A stretch of 64,000 nt of DNA from Mytilus californianus. Lineage: Eukaryota; Mollusca; Bivalvia; Mytilida; Mytilidae. Location: positions 2,232,001-2,296,000 of the forward strand of contig NW_026262648.1 in assembly GCF_021869535.1 (NCBI RefSeq). Direction: 5' to 3'. The position numbers were made by a program, and so were the translations under genes. This document shows, piece by piece, positions 13,301-22,300 of this stretch; within the stretch, counting starts at the first letter, position 1; each line of letters opens with the position of its first letter. Under the pieces are notes generated by a model. It saw only the letters and a program-made list of their open reading frames with translations, was not told the DNA's origin and did not search any database.

Positions 13301-16300
13301 ACAAGAATAGATTGAATACAATACAGAAGAACTAAAGATTAATCAACATAAAACCAACCAAAAGTGAGATTGGACGCTCTGGAATGACCAATAGTAGTTT
13401 TGATCACACTAGTGATACTCGTCGCATTACTTTTAGTCATATCCGTTCATGTCATAAAGCATCACAAACAAAACGGACTGAAAAATGACAGACCCTTGAT
13501 TGATTCTTTGTTTCCAATATTTATATGAAACATATAATCCAGAAAATTTAGAACTTGGCATGTTAAAACTATTGTCTTTTTTTTTGTGATTTTTTTGTTG
13601 GTTTCTGTCTGATTAATGCATTATCTTTAAGGTACATGTTTCGTTTGGCCCAAAGATATTGGCTGTTTAATCATAGTTACACATTAATTTACTAACCCCT
13701 TAATTCTAAACATGAGGAGTAACAAAATGTCAGAAAATAAATCGTCGACAAAAAAGTCAGGAGAGAAAGTTCCATATAGTTCCCAAATGTTCATTTGAAT
13801 TTAGTATTTCAAAATTTGGATGATAACTTTGGCCTACATACATGTATAATTTTTTTTTATCAATTAATCTATTTACGGCCTCGAAACAACAAAATGTCAT
13901 GAAAAATAAGAATTGTTCATTGACTGTCATCCACTTTCAAGTTGTTACCATGAAATTGAGTGTATATCTGTTTGATCACAGATGTTGTTCATTCCAATTA
14001 TTATATTGCTGCTTTCTTATTAGATCCACCTTGGAATTGTTCTCGTTAAATACATTACTAATTTTAAAATCAGAAGAAAATAATTACTAATTTGGTATAA
14101 AAAACAGTCGTTAAAACACAAATACTGTCATATAAATAATTTTCTTCAGAAATTGCACAAATATTGTTTATTAACGTTTAACGGAACATTCGTCTGCTTT
14201 TGATAAATAGACGCTTCGGTCCATACCAGTTTCTGTACAGGCGTTACATATACATGAAGCACAATCATACCAAAATAACAGCACCATAGCTATACCACTT
14301 TCTATACTCAATGCTAAAAATCTGAAGATATACACGATGTATTTCCTCTTTATATTGATTATTGAATTTGTTACACCTTTGTTACGCTCCAATATAGTAA
14401 AAGTATTGTCTTTTTGGATTATGCTAAAATAACGCAACAGTAATTTACCGATGTTCAATTCTCGTAAATCTATTAAGTAAACAAGTAAAGAAAACAAACA
14501 AAAAACTACAAGAATCGCAGGCACTCCAAAGGGAGTGAGACCGTATGTATAGAAAGAGTAAACGTCTCATGATATGCATCCATTACCTTTCATGCGAATC
14601 CATACTCAGTCATAATATAACAATTGTTATTTGGACACAATCGGCAAACTTTCAGACGAAACGACTAGCTAAAGATCGATGACAGCCAAAAAAAATATCG
14701 CTTGAGACACAAACACGTCGTATCTCTCTGTTAGAGCTGGTTCGTGTAAGGAACAAACTCCTGCTAATGAAGACTGTAGAATATCAACATGCACGACATT
14801 AACGTATCGTAAACGTATATGTAAACGCCAAAAGATGGGAAAAAGAGTATGTTACTGAAGAGAAATGAAAAATTAGATAATTGGAATGTTGAAATCATCA
14901 CGTTTAGTATAGATTTTAGTTTTAAGTCGTCCATCTATGCCAATATCGAGAAAAACATCAGGTAATGAAGAAGACTTTTTTGTTTTACATATTCTTAATT
15001 TCAAGTTTACTTGTGTACATTTGATGTAAACACTCCTCTAAATGTGGGTTATTTCGTGAATGGACATCATAAATATATTAGAAAGTGAAATAACAGAACT
15101 TAGTAGGATTTTTGTTGTCCTTGAAAAGGTCTTGTATGAATTCATATATAAGTACATACATAAGTCGACCAGTAAGGGCTCACACTTAGTACCAACTGAA
15201 TATGGACTCTGTTGAAAGATCAAAACGTCCAGTACTTTGATGACAACATCCCCGATGTATTTGATTTTTTGAGTCATTACGGTTATTTTTTTTACCTAAA
15301 GCAAGGTTTCGTATCTTTTTCAAAGATGTGTATTGCTGTATATGTTTATCCATTTCAAGGAACTCATTTAACTCCTCCAAACTTGTGAATCTGTTGCCTC
15401 GAGATTTTATTGTCCTATATTTTTTCGTGTTCAATATTTTAAGTAACTTGGTTGGATATTCGTCTCATTTTATGTTAGTTTCAACCGAAAGTTAATATCA
15501 GACTACATATATCAAATAAGTAGAATTATATTTCATATGTTTACGGAAAACATCACTTTTCTCTCATGACAATGGCCTGTTATCTACTTCCCAAATGATA
15601 AGGTATTTCTCGTATCACACTGAACGAAGTGTAATATGAATAAGTAATACTAATACGATAGATCTAATTGAAATGTGTTACGAAATTTCAACATTTCCAT
15701 TGGCTATTCAGTAGGTCAATGAGGACTTTTAAATGTAACAACGGTCTTCCTGAGATTTGTTAGTATTTCAGTAATACACAAAACATGCACAAATTTCTTA
15801 ATTGAATAACTCGAGTTGATATCAAGTGATATCTAATTCTCAATCATTATGAAATCTTCAATTAAACCATTTGTCAATTAAAAAAAATCAGAAGCTTTCA
15901 TATTTCATGTATGTAAATCGAAGGGTAGTATGAAATTATTTATTACCATGACAGAATTTTTAATTTTAATTTTTGGGATATCATATCTTATTAGATGGTA
16001 ACTTATGCAATATCAGAGATCCAACTCGTTTTTATCGACTAGAACTTTACTGGCTTCCGTCTGCAAAAATAAAATAATCAAAATTGATGTAAGACACATG
16101 ATTTCACCATTTAACTAGAAACTGAGACATTTCACATGACTGGAAAATTTAAAGTTTGTGTTACCTGCGACAATACATTTTGATAGGCTCCCCTACCATT
16201 TATCATATCAGGCTTCTGTAGGTCTAAAACAAATAATTTAATTTTGAATTACTAATTAATACTTCAATAACATAGATAACATCACATGTAAAATTCTATT

Positions 16301-17791
16301 CAATTTCAGAAATTTTAGAAGAAAATGATAAAAACAATCATCACAACACTGCCAAAATCATAACATATGTAGGTGTGTTGTATTTTGTTGTTGCTATTAT
16401 CTTGATTTGTATCTTCGTAAATGATTGGTGAGATTGGAACATAGGAAAATTACTGTTGCCTTAATTTCACCTCAAATTACAGCACCTCATTCATCTCTTG
16501 GTAGCATGCTCGTGATTTGATACAGACTGTGCCAAACATGAACATATTAATTGCTATTACGGAATTTAGAAGTCAGAGCAACGACTTAGAATAGTGTAGT
16601 TGATTAAGGTAATACTTCTTTAAATTGCTAGCATGTGACGTAGCACTTTAAACATGTGAAGGTACACCACAAAACAGGGTGTACTAATCACACCTTTTCC
16701 TATGTTTTCGTCTTAAAGTTGCTTAAAGTTTACCAACAGGAAATATCCAAACATTTAAATACACTTTTTCTAAAATGCAGTACTTAAATGTGCATAATGA
16801 CTTAATTATAACAATATTTTTAAGAAATGGAAATATCAATATAATCTAAGACTGTTCATTTATTCTATGATCTGTTCGAATGTACAATTTTGCCGACAAT
16901 AACAATATTCTTGGTTGAAACATTTTTTTCCATGAAATCAAGACGTCGTCCTCGTTTTCGACTGTTATTTCCTTGGTTGTAGAGTAGTGTATGAGTGTCA
17001 CCCCCAGGTTTTGGTGGGATTCGTCTTGGTCAGTCTTTAGTTTTCTATTTTGTGTTTTGTGAATTGTTGATTGTTTGTTGGTCTTTTTTTCTTTTTTAGC
17101 CGTGGCGTTGTCAGCCTTTTTTCGACTTATGAGTTTGAATGTACTTTTGGTATCTTTCGCCTCTCTTTTCATAAGTTATACAAATGCTTTTGATTTATTG
17201 TTTTTATTACCACATATGTGTGTTTGTAGGAAATGTTTCATTAACTTTACTGTGAACATGAACATGTTGTCTAATTCCGCATCTGTTATTCAATGTTAAG
17301 TAAAATTAAGAGAACATCCAATGTAAGCCGCGTATATCTCATACAAGATAGTAAGTGCATTTTTATTATAATCTTCTTACATTTCTGATTACAAGATGTC
17401 GATAAATGAATAAAGGAATATCCCAAATACTTTAAGCATATAAAGACTGAAGCATGTTGACTGCTAATTTTCTGTTTCTAATGTTTATATGTTTCAATTT
17501 TTTGTCTTTCCATTTTCGCTACATGCGTGCCTGCAATTAATAATCATAGAACGTTTTGGTCAGTTAATAGATTTATGCGACGTTCGGCTATCAAATAACT
17601 GTCAAACCATTTTATAAATAAGACGTCTTTATACAACTGGCGATTCTTAATAAGTACATCGGGAATTTCAGATATCAATTCCTGAAGAAATATCTAATTC
17701 TACTTCACCTGGACTTACCCAGTGCATTGGTAAAGACCATTGTTTCCACCACTAAAACAATTAACCACCGCACCAAGTTGTCCATGGTCAT
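1..17791 (-). CDS. Secreted SUEL-lectin/collagen protein, minus-strand paralog (gene A), 3' part off the window
   Basis: Spliced gene model read by eye. Exons in transcription order: 17791-17719, 16223-16165, 12380-12344, 7186-6911, 3662-3639, 3085-2981 and 1338-1 (continues past the window edge). Every junction is AG/GT and phases agree (1,0,1,1,1,1). The product starts MTMDNLVRW with hydrophobic core LIVLVVETMVF (signal peptide), then a short propeptide, a furin-type RVKR at residues 51-54, an 8-Cys lectin-like domain at about residues 57-148, a linker, a mixed Gly-X-Y segment with some proline, then lysine-rich Gly-X-Lys repeats. Exon sizes 73, 37, 24 and 105 nt are identical to those of the plus-strand gene; exon 2 is 59 versus 35 nt. 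Likely a secreted extracellular-matrix collagen; the biological role is unknown. The model has not been tested against RNA. Confidence 0.8.
1339..2980 (-). other. Intron of gene A with a short tandem repeat
   Basis: AT-rich intron between the 105-nt and giant collagen exons. Apart from the three-unit repeat at 1504-1668, no gene or element was recognised. Confidence 0.6.
1504..1668. repeat. About 57-bp tandem repeat, three copies
   Basis: Units begin aatggccaaattcacctaat, aatggtcaaattcacctaat and aatggtcaaattcactaatg. Each contains gtcaactt(c/t)g(c/t)ctgag and ends near gagttagaacc. The third copy is slightly shorter. Confidence 0.8.
2981..3085 (-). CDS. Gene A collagen exon, 105 nt, proline-containing
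   Basis: Phase 1-1 exon with acceptor cataag and donor gtacgt. It reads GLPGPPGMQGMKGLPGEG, then AKGVIGEKGNTGIVGTA, with one Gly-X-Gly imperfection (GEGAKG). It has exactly the same length as the plus-strand exon 35976-36080. Because it contains GPP and LPG triplets, it may act as the folding nucleus for a helix that is otherwise nearly proline-free; that role is inference. Confidence 0.85.
3639..3662 (-). CDS. Gene A 24-nt linker exon
   Basis: Acceptor gttttag, donor gtaagtat, phase 1-1, reading LTPLLEVA before the collagen Gly. The same 24-nt length and phase occur in the plus-strand gene (33892-33915, VRPRAIVM), which is the main support for so small an exon. It joins the lectin-like head to the collagen stalk. 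Confidence 0.75.
3880..5270. mobile_element. Foldback-type non-autonomous element with palindrome arrays, 1.39 kb
   Basis: The ends are perfect 24-bp inverted repeats (3880-3903 and 5247-5270; outer bases TACGGAAGCCGATAAGGG). A candidate 6-bp target duplication CCCTTC flanks it (3874-3879 and 5271-5276). Just inside each end is an array of the palindrome ATGTCGTAATTACGACAT and variants (about 3916-4070 and 4990-5232). The centre has no credible coding frame. It sits in an intron of gene A. Confidence 0.8.
5979..6671. mobile_element. Inverted-repeat element, 693 bp, carrying a Cys-rich open frame
   Basis: Ends are about 45-bp inverted repeats with one mismatch: tatatatgttgtgtacaagt at 5979 and its complement ending at 6671, each followed inward by the palindrome TACAAATTATAATTTGTA. 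Further TTGTACAAATT motifs lie inside. Flanking target duplication is unclear. Confidence 0.7.
6209..6592 (-). CDS. Hypothetical 127-aa Cys/Lys-rich protein inside an inverted-repeat element
   Basis: Open frame MTLYKLYDRAPIDPRN to a TAA, occupying most of the element at 5979-6671. The C-terminal half has SCKCKGGCCTSKCKFKKNKR, a CXC-like cysteine cluster reminiscent of zinc-binding tails seen in some transposon-borne or Tesmin-like proteins. The N-terminal half (ILGVIIESGEFGYHIGTAVG) is not recognised. It could be the degraded tail of a transposon protein captured between the inverted repeats. Confidence 0.4.
   Translation of the reverse strand: MTLYKLYDRAPIDPRNILGVIIESGEFGYHIGTAVGILTGCLSRNHIEAVKDSSLFAATVLELQHSLREAVKRLSKTGGQGFLSCKCKGGCCTSKCKFKKNKRCCAIPDAIILSHAQTMIQNCFCIL
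6911..7186 (-). CDS. Gene A SUEL/rhamnose-binding-lectin-like domain exon
   Basis: A 276-nt phase 1-1 exon (acceptor atacaaacag, donor gtgagtaa) coding about 92 residues from AIVTVWQRYC to NLFVHHDC. Eight cysteines lie in the order seen in SUEL-type galactose/rhamnose-binding lectins, with the A-F-Y-G element after strand 1 (TAFYGD) and a terminal D-C. The usual YGR sugar motif is YGD here and the usual KYL near the end is NNL, so sugar binding is uncertain. The domain is whole and in frame. Family assignment is from the cysteine spacing and motif positions, not from a search. Confidence 0.75.
7207..8022. repeat. 29-bp minisatellite, about 27 copies
   Basis: Unit ataagaagatgtggaatg + attgtctataa with variants (attgtatatag, gatgcagaatg). 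It lies 20 nt outside the gene A lectin exon acceptor, inside the intron 7187-12343. Confidence 0.95.
8040..11580. repeat. Degenerate roughly 125-bp repeat units in gene A intron
   Basis: Recurring blocks of the type tgctgtttccatggtaacgg, cattttggaaattccaaagt, atatgccagtcaatatt and gaagtttcattaagtttgga, at about 8150-9180, 10560-10760 and 10860-11350. Two related stretches containing ctggacaaaaaaagtgg and atgtcacc(c/a)aa(c/a)actccg lie at about 8786-8870 and 11409-11570. Between 9200 and 10550 nothing was recognised. No coding frame. Confidence 0.65.
12344..12380 (-). CDS. Gene A furin-site exon, 37 nt
   Basis: Phase 0-1 exon (acceptor tattttgtag, donor gtgcgt) coding TDETVDRVKRQT. RVKR matches the furin/proprotein convertase pattern R-X-K-R. 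The plus-strand paralog has a 37-nt exon of the same phase ending REKRQI. Cleavage would leave Gln as the new N-terminus just before the lectin-like domain. Confidence 0.75.
12381..16164 (-). other. Gene A intron, mostly without recognisable content
   Basis: AT-rich. Contains a short direct repeat at about 12785-12865 (ttaaaacatttgtttaaa twice) and the decayed reverse transcriptase at about 14870-15250. A 117-codon open frame at 14171-14524 on the minus strand is treated as chance. Confidence 0.5.
14870..15250 (-). pseudogene. Decayed reverse-transcriptase fragment
   Basis: Minus-strand frames contain SVGTKCEPLLVDLCMYLYM, matching the block G(I/V)PMGTNCAPLLADLFLY of a retroelement family, and further on DGRLKTKIYTKRDDFNIPI, matching its RTKxYDKRDDFxFPI block. 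Frameshifts and stops separate the pieces. Probably Penelope-like or a related retroelement, by recall only. Confidence 0.55.
16165..16223 (-). CDS. Gene A propeptide exon, 59 nt
   Basis: Phase 1-0 exon (acceptor tttgttttag, donor gtaaca) coding DLQKPDMINGRGAYQNVLSQ. It is 24 nt longer than the plus-strand equivalent, with little similarity beyond starting with Asp and ending in Gln. An AG four codons further in would put TGA in frame, so this acceptor was chosen. Confidence 0.6.
16224..17718 (-). other. Gene A first intron
   Basis: Contains at about 16985-17175 a fragment of a dispersed repeat (gccgtggcgttgtcagcc and gagtttgaatgtacttttgg), also present at about 32340-32420, 36185-36250 and 48670-48740. 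Otherwise AT-rich with nothing recognised. Confidence 0.5.
17719..17791 (-). CDS. Gene A exon 1: start codon and signal peptide
   Basis: Codes MTMDNLVRWLIVLVVETMVF followed by TNAL, then donor gtaagt in phase 1. A charged N-terminus followed by an 11-residue hydrophobic core is typical of a signal peptide. The start lies in a good context (caccATGa) and the exon is nearly identical to 19265-19337 on the opposite strand, including the bases before the ATG. Confidence 0.85.
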
Positions 17792-17831
17792 GGTGGTGCC
17801 TGTCTTTGTGCATATGGCGTCGACGTAAACT

Positions 17832-17839
17832 TATTTATA
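17832..17839 (-). promoter_or_regulatory. TATA box of gene A
   Basis: TATAAATA on the minus strand, about 41 nt before the start codon, inside a block (TTCTTTGTATAAATA) conserved with the plus-strand gene. With initiation about 30 nt downstream the 5' UTR would be very short unless there is upstream start heterogeneity. Confidence 0.65.
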
Positions 17840-19216
17840 CAAAGAACTAATTGTACAGTTTTGAATCTTTACTCGGCAAATGTATTTGTATTTAATACCG
17901 ACCATTAATATCTAAAATATAGAAACAATTGGTATTACAATACAATTATTATTTGTTTCAATTCAAAAGGCAATATAGGTATGTATATTCAGCATTAATT
18001 GGATGTATTTATTAATTTGTATTTTGATTAACATTTTTCAAGATGCTACATCTACAAAATCGGAAACACTGATGACGTTTATGATTTTTGTGTTGAAGAG
18101 GAACATTTGGGATATGTACTGCACAATATAAGATTCATTCTTTTTTACGTTTGAAAATAAAATATAATATAAGTATATACATTGCCCACGTCAAATAAAT
18201 ATTAAGGGACTTTTGAATTGGTAGAAAAATTTGTTGAAAGTTAAGTTTTAGTGGAAACATGATTTCCCAGCCACCATATTTCATTATTGTCTTTACTTGA
18301 AAAGAACGAATTCAAAAAGTGATTCCTCCAACATATAATGATTTCAAATATATTTTTTGTAAAGCAGAAATGCCAATTGCCTTGTCAAAACAAAGCTAAT
18401 GCCATTATTTTTTTTCAATATGCTACGTTTGTTTTCAGATACAAATAGTTTAATTAACATTCATATACCTGCAAACCATAATCTCAACGTTATCCCTTAT
18501 TAAACGTACTAAACATCAAATTTATCTGGCTTCATATGTTTCCTATGACTCAATAATGGAAACTCAAAAGAAATTAACACAAACACAGGCAAAATGTTTT
18601 AAAGTTTAACAATTTAAATAAAAAAAGCTTCGTTCATGAAGCACACTGTTTGCTTTCATGTTACATTTGCAGAAACATCCGAACATGCGTTTCAGGGTCT
18701 GTCAATGTTTTTTTTATCTAATTAACAACTAGGAAATGTGGCTTACTTAATGGAGAAATACAGGTACCAACTTAGGTACTAGTCATATCCATTTTCAAAT
18801 ATCTAAGTCTTTTAGCCAATTTATTATTTTTCCTTTTAAAACAAAATATTCGGATCCCTTTAGTGCATCACCATTTGCATCTTTCGAACAAATTTTTACA
18901 AATAGAAAATATGTTGAAGTTATCGTGCCAAGGGAGATTACCGTTGTAGGAAAATGTATTCCCTGTAAGTGCCCAAATGAAGTAAACTATTTTTTCATTA
19001 TTTGTTGCCTAAGTAGGGATATTTTGGAAAGCTGATAATAATTGAAAATTAATTGTATACTCTTGATACCAGCCACTTAGAAATGGTTTGACTGAAAAAT
19101 GAATCATAACTTTTTATAAATGATAATTATTTTTGCATTTTTCTGATTATTTGTAAATATAGGAATACAGATGTATTGAACACTTAAGTAACAACAGCAT
19201 ACAATTAATTTCTTTG

Positions 19217-19224
19217 TATAAATA
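19217..19224 (+). promoter_or_regulatory. TATA box of gene B
   Basis: TATAAATA 48 nt before the start codon at 19265, in the conserved block TTCTTTGTATAAATACTTTA. It mirrors the element at 17832-17839. Confidence 0.65.
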
Positions 19225-19264
19225 CTTTAACGTCGACGCCATATGCACAAAGACAGGCACCACC

Positions 19265-19337
19265 ATGACCATGGACAACTTGGTGCGGTGGTTGATTGTT
19301 TTAGTGGTGGGGACCATGGTCTTTACGGAAGCACTTG
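19265..19337 (+). CDS. Gene B exon 1: start codon and signal peptide
   Basis: Codes MTMDNLVRWLIVLVVGTMVF followed by TEAL, donor gtaagt in phase 1. Differs from the gene A exon at only a few positions (Gly for Glu, Glu for Asn). The hydrophobic core at residues 10-20 predicts secretion. Confidence 0.85.
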
Positions 19338-22300
19338 GTAAGTTCCATCTGTTTTCATCTCATTAAAATGTTGAAGTCCCCTTAAATATAAGATATAAAT
19401 CATCAGAGCATTTCAATGACGTTTTAATAATCAAATGTAAACGAAGTAACTATGTTATTCTTTACACAAAAAATGAAACAGGATTTTTAGTAAATTTGTA
19501 CTATAAGTCTCTTAAAGTAATAGCTATGACATACGATGTAACAATTTATGGTACCAATAAACTCATCATACATTTATGTGTACCAGGAAAGTGAGACTCA
19601 TCAGTTACGCTGGAACAAAAAAAGTTTAAAAGGCCAATAAAGTAAAAAAAAAAACAATTGAAGAGCATAGAGGACCCAAAGTTCCGAAAGGTTTTGTCAA
19701 ATACAGCTAAGGTAATATATTCTTAAGGTAGAAAATCCTAAGAATTTCGAAAAGTTCTAAGTTTTTTTAAACAGTTAATTAATAATTACGACCATATCAA
19801 TGATAATGCATGTCAACACAGAAGTGCTTATAAAAGAAACTGTAGTTTAATTTTAGGTTTATCGGTACCAAAAATAAAGCCTTCATCAATTCATTTAAGA
19901 AACATTCTATTTGAATAAAAATGTGTCATAAATTTGGAATTACCTAAAGAAATCAATTTTGAATCGTTTATATCTTATTTTGACGTCACAAAGCAAATAA
20001 ACCTTTGAAATAAAATTTGGGTGGTTAGTATCATGTCGTCCTCCGGTAAATGTAGCAAATGTATTAACATCATAATAAGACGGATTTTTCCTATCAAATG
20101 TTATGCTGACAATTTCAACTTTTTAATAAGGTTAAATATCAATTCAAAAACATTTTGTTTTATAAAGCACTTCGGACGTTAAGTGTTGTTTTAATTTTTT
20201 GTCTGTATCATTCGACTGCTAAGTTATAGCAATTTCATGGTGGACTATCAGTCCCCAAGGGTATCATCAGCTCAGTAGTCAGTACTTCGATACTGACATG
20301 ATTTATAACAAACCTTTCTAAAATTGTCCGTTTATAAATTTTGAAATTACTAAGGTTTCAACTCCCTCAGGAAAAGTTGATCTTAGATGGGTTTGGCTAT
20401 TTTTTAGGTATATATTTTTTTTGTCATGTAGCTCTTCAACTCTTTAGGTTCTTATACATCCTCGGCTTTCAAATATTCGGCTTTGGGCGTTCCTGATGAA
20501 GGTAAATCCAGAAAAGCTGATATGTCTGACTTTCGGTTTGATTGCCCATTTTGTATCCCCATTTTTTGCATTTGATTGATTGTGTTTATCAAAATGATAC
20601 ATAATTTCTTTCCTAGATGTAGGAAGAGTTGCACGTACAGAAAAGGTACAGGTATGTAATGTATCTTACTAGTTTTTTGCATTTGTATTTACCTTCGTAT
20701 TTATCATTCTTTTCAACTTTCCTGAAAATAAATTGTTTCTGTTTTGTGACATCGGAATATTTGTACGATTAGATCATGCTTGCCGAACGACATGAGTATA
20801 ACTTGAACGCGGTCTTTAGATGCCAGTATAGTCGTCTAATCTGTAATCTTACCGATTGTGTCCTCTTCCTGATTGTGACATTTAACCGAATGTGAATCTG
20901 CATGGCGGTTGTTTCAGACTTAGCAGGAGAAGCGTACCTTGTTGCAGCATACGGCATCGCTCTTTATGGAGTTCATACGATTCCCAAGGTTTTTGTTTGT
21001 TACCTTGATTTGTCTCTTCCTTGTCGATTTGTGATATTTGAACATCGGTTAACTGTTAATTGATTGATTGACTGATTGATTGGTATTGAACGCCACTTTC
21101 AACACTATTGTGCTATTTCGTGGTGGTCAGTTTTTATTGATGGAGCAGGAGTAGGAAAACTGACAATCCTAGTCAATTAAGATTGGAGTCGAGTGCACCT
21201 TCCCCGTGCGGGATTTGAACTTACAACCTAAGTTTTGACACGCAAGTGATACAGTAGTTCGACTACTTAGACCACTCGGCCACCGAAGTTCCCACCTTTA
21301 TTGAACTGACCCTTATACGATACTCATTCAAATCATGAAAAGAACAATTTATAGGATGAAGAAAAACAGTCAAATGAATATAATCAGCCGATGGACCACA
21401 CCATGAAATATTCTTGCTGAGCTAAATTTTACGCGCACTCGAAATAAAGAAAACCGTCATACTGTTATCAAAATACACTCAATATATTTCTCTTTCACCA
21501 AAAGTTCCATTTCTGCAAATTTTATTGTTACTTTAAGTAAACAATGACATCACAACCACTATTTCTTGTCAGAGTAGGGCTTCTTTTAATTTGAGTTGTT
21601 GAATTGGTGGTCTTACACCAACTAAAGATCATACAATGCAATGAACTAAAAAGTTAAAAATACAAATGAGAGCTTATTATCAAACTTTGTAAAAAAGCAC
21701 TTGAAAATAATGGATTTGATTAAATGTAGAGTGTAAGATACTCTTCGTATGTTTAAGGTGAATAACGCGCCTTTTACAGCTCTTTTCGCCGACATTTTTG
21801 AGTTGTCGACTATCTTCACTACCTCACGCTAACCAAATAGAAGTTTTCCTATTTAATCAAATGGTCCTTCGTAAAATCTTATTCCAAAAAATTTTCCTGC
21901 AATCCATATTAAATCTTTTCTGTAACAAAACAGATACATATGCAAGATATACTTACTTGAACTGAAATGGGATAATTAGAATAGCTTTTGTTAATTTCTT
22001 CCTTGACAACTTCTTTTTCGGTTTCGGTAATACAGCTTATCGGCAGGCTGTGTGTATTCCTATGGACACGACTTGTGTCCCTTAAATAGAATAATTGTTT
22101 TTGTTCTGTCACGATGGTGACCGCAAGGCTTATAAAGTGTCGATGTAAATGGTTCTTCTTAATAACTCTGTTGGTGTTTATTAAAGCAAGGAGCACACTC
22201 ATGTTAATGATGTACATAAACTGAGAACATACACTGGCGTAACATGCGTAAAACATAAATATGGGTATGTGAACGTTATTCGTAATTAAGCATATATTGC

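Larger units (their letters stand above)
17792..19264. promoter_or_regulatory. Divergent promoter region between the two lectin-collagen genes
   Basis: 1,473 bp between the two start codons. At both ends the last 65 or so bases before the ATG are nearly the same, including TTCTTTGTATAAATA, then ACGTCGACGCCATATGCACA and AAGACAGGCACCACC. The middle is AT-rich single-copy-looking DNA with no open frame of note. The layout suggests one shared regulatory interval driving both genes. Confidence 0.65.

Noticed and set aside
14171-14524. 117-codon minus-strand frame with two hydrophobic stretches
   Set aside because: Intronic, AT-rich, no recognised domain and no supporting splice or promoter signal; length is possible by chance.
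16005-16061. Possible extra exon of gene A after acceptor tatttttgcag (reads TEASKVLVDKNELDL)
   Set aside because: No suitable donor in a matching phase before the in-frame stop, and gene B has no counterpart.
20453-20502. Possible exon after tctttag at 20452 in gene B
   Set aside because: The text looks like a dispersed repeat (tcctcggctttcaaatattc) and no counterpart exists in gene A.
21230-21295. Functional tRNA-Leu gene on the minus strand
   Set aside because: A and B boxes are present but the acceptor stem does not close and the sequence continues into a SINE body; it is a SINE head.
21909-22256. 115-codon minus-strand frame
   Set aside because: Antisense in a gene B intron with no recognisable domain or conserved motif.
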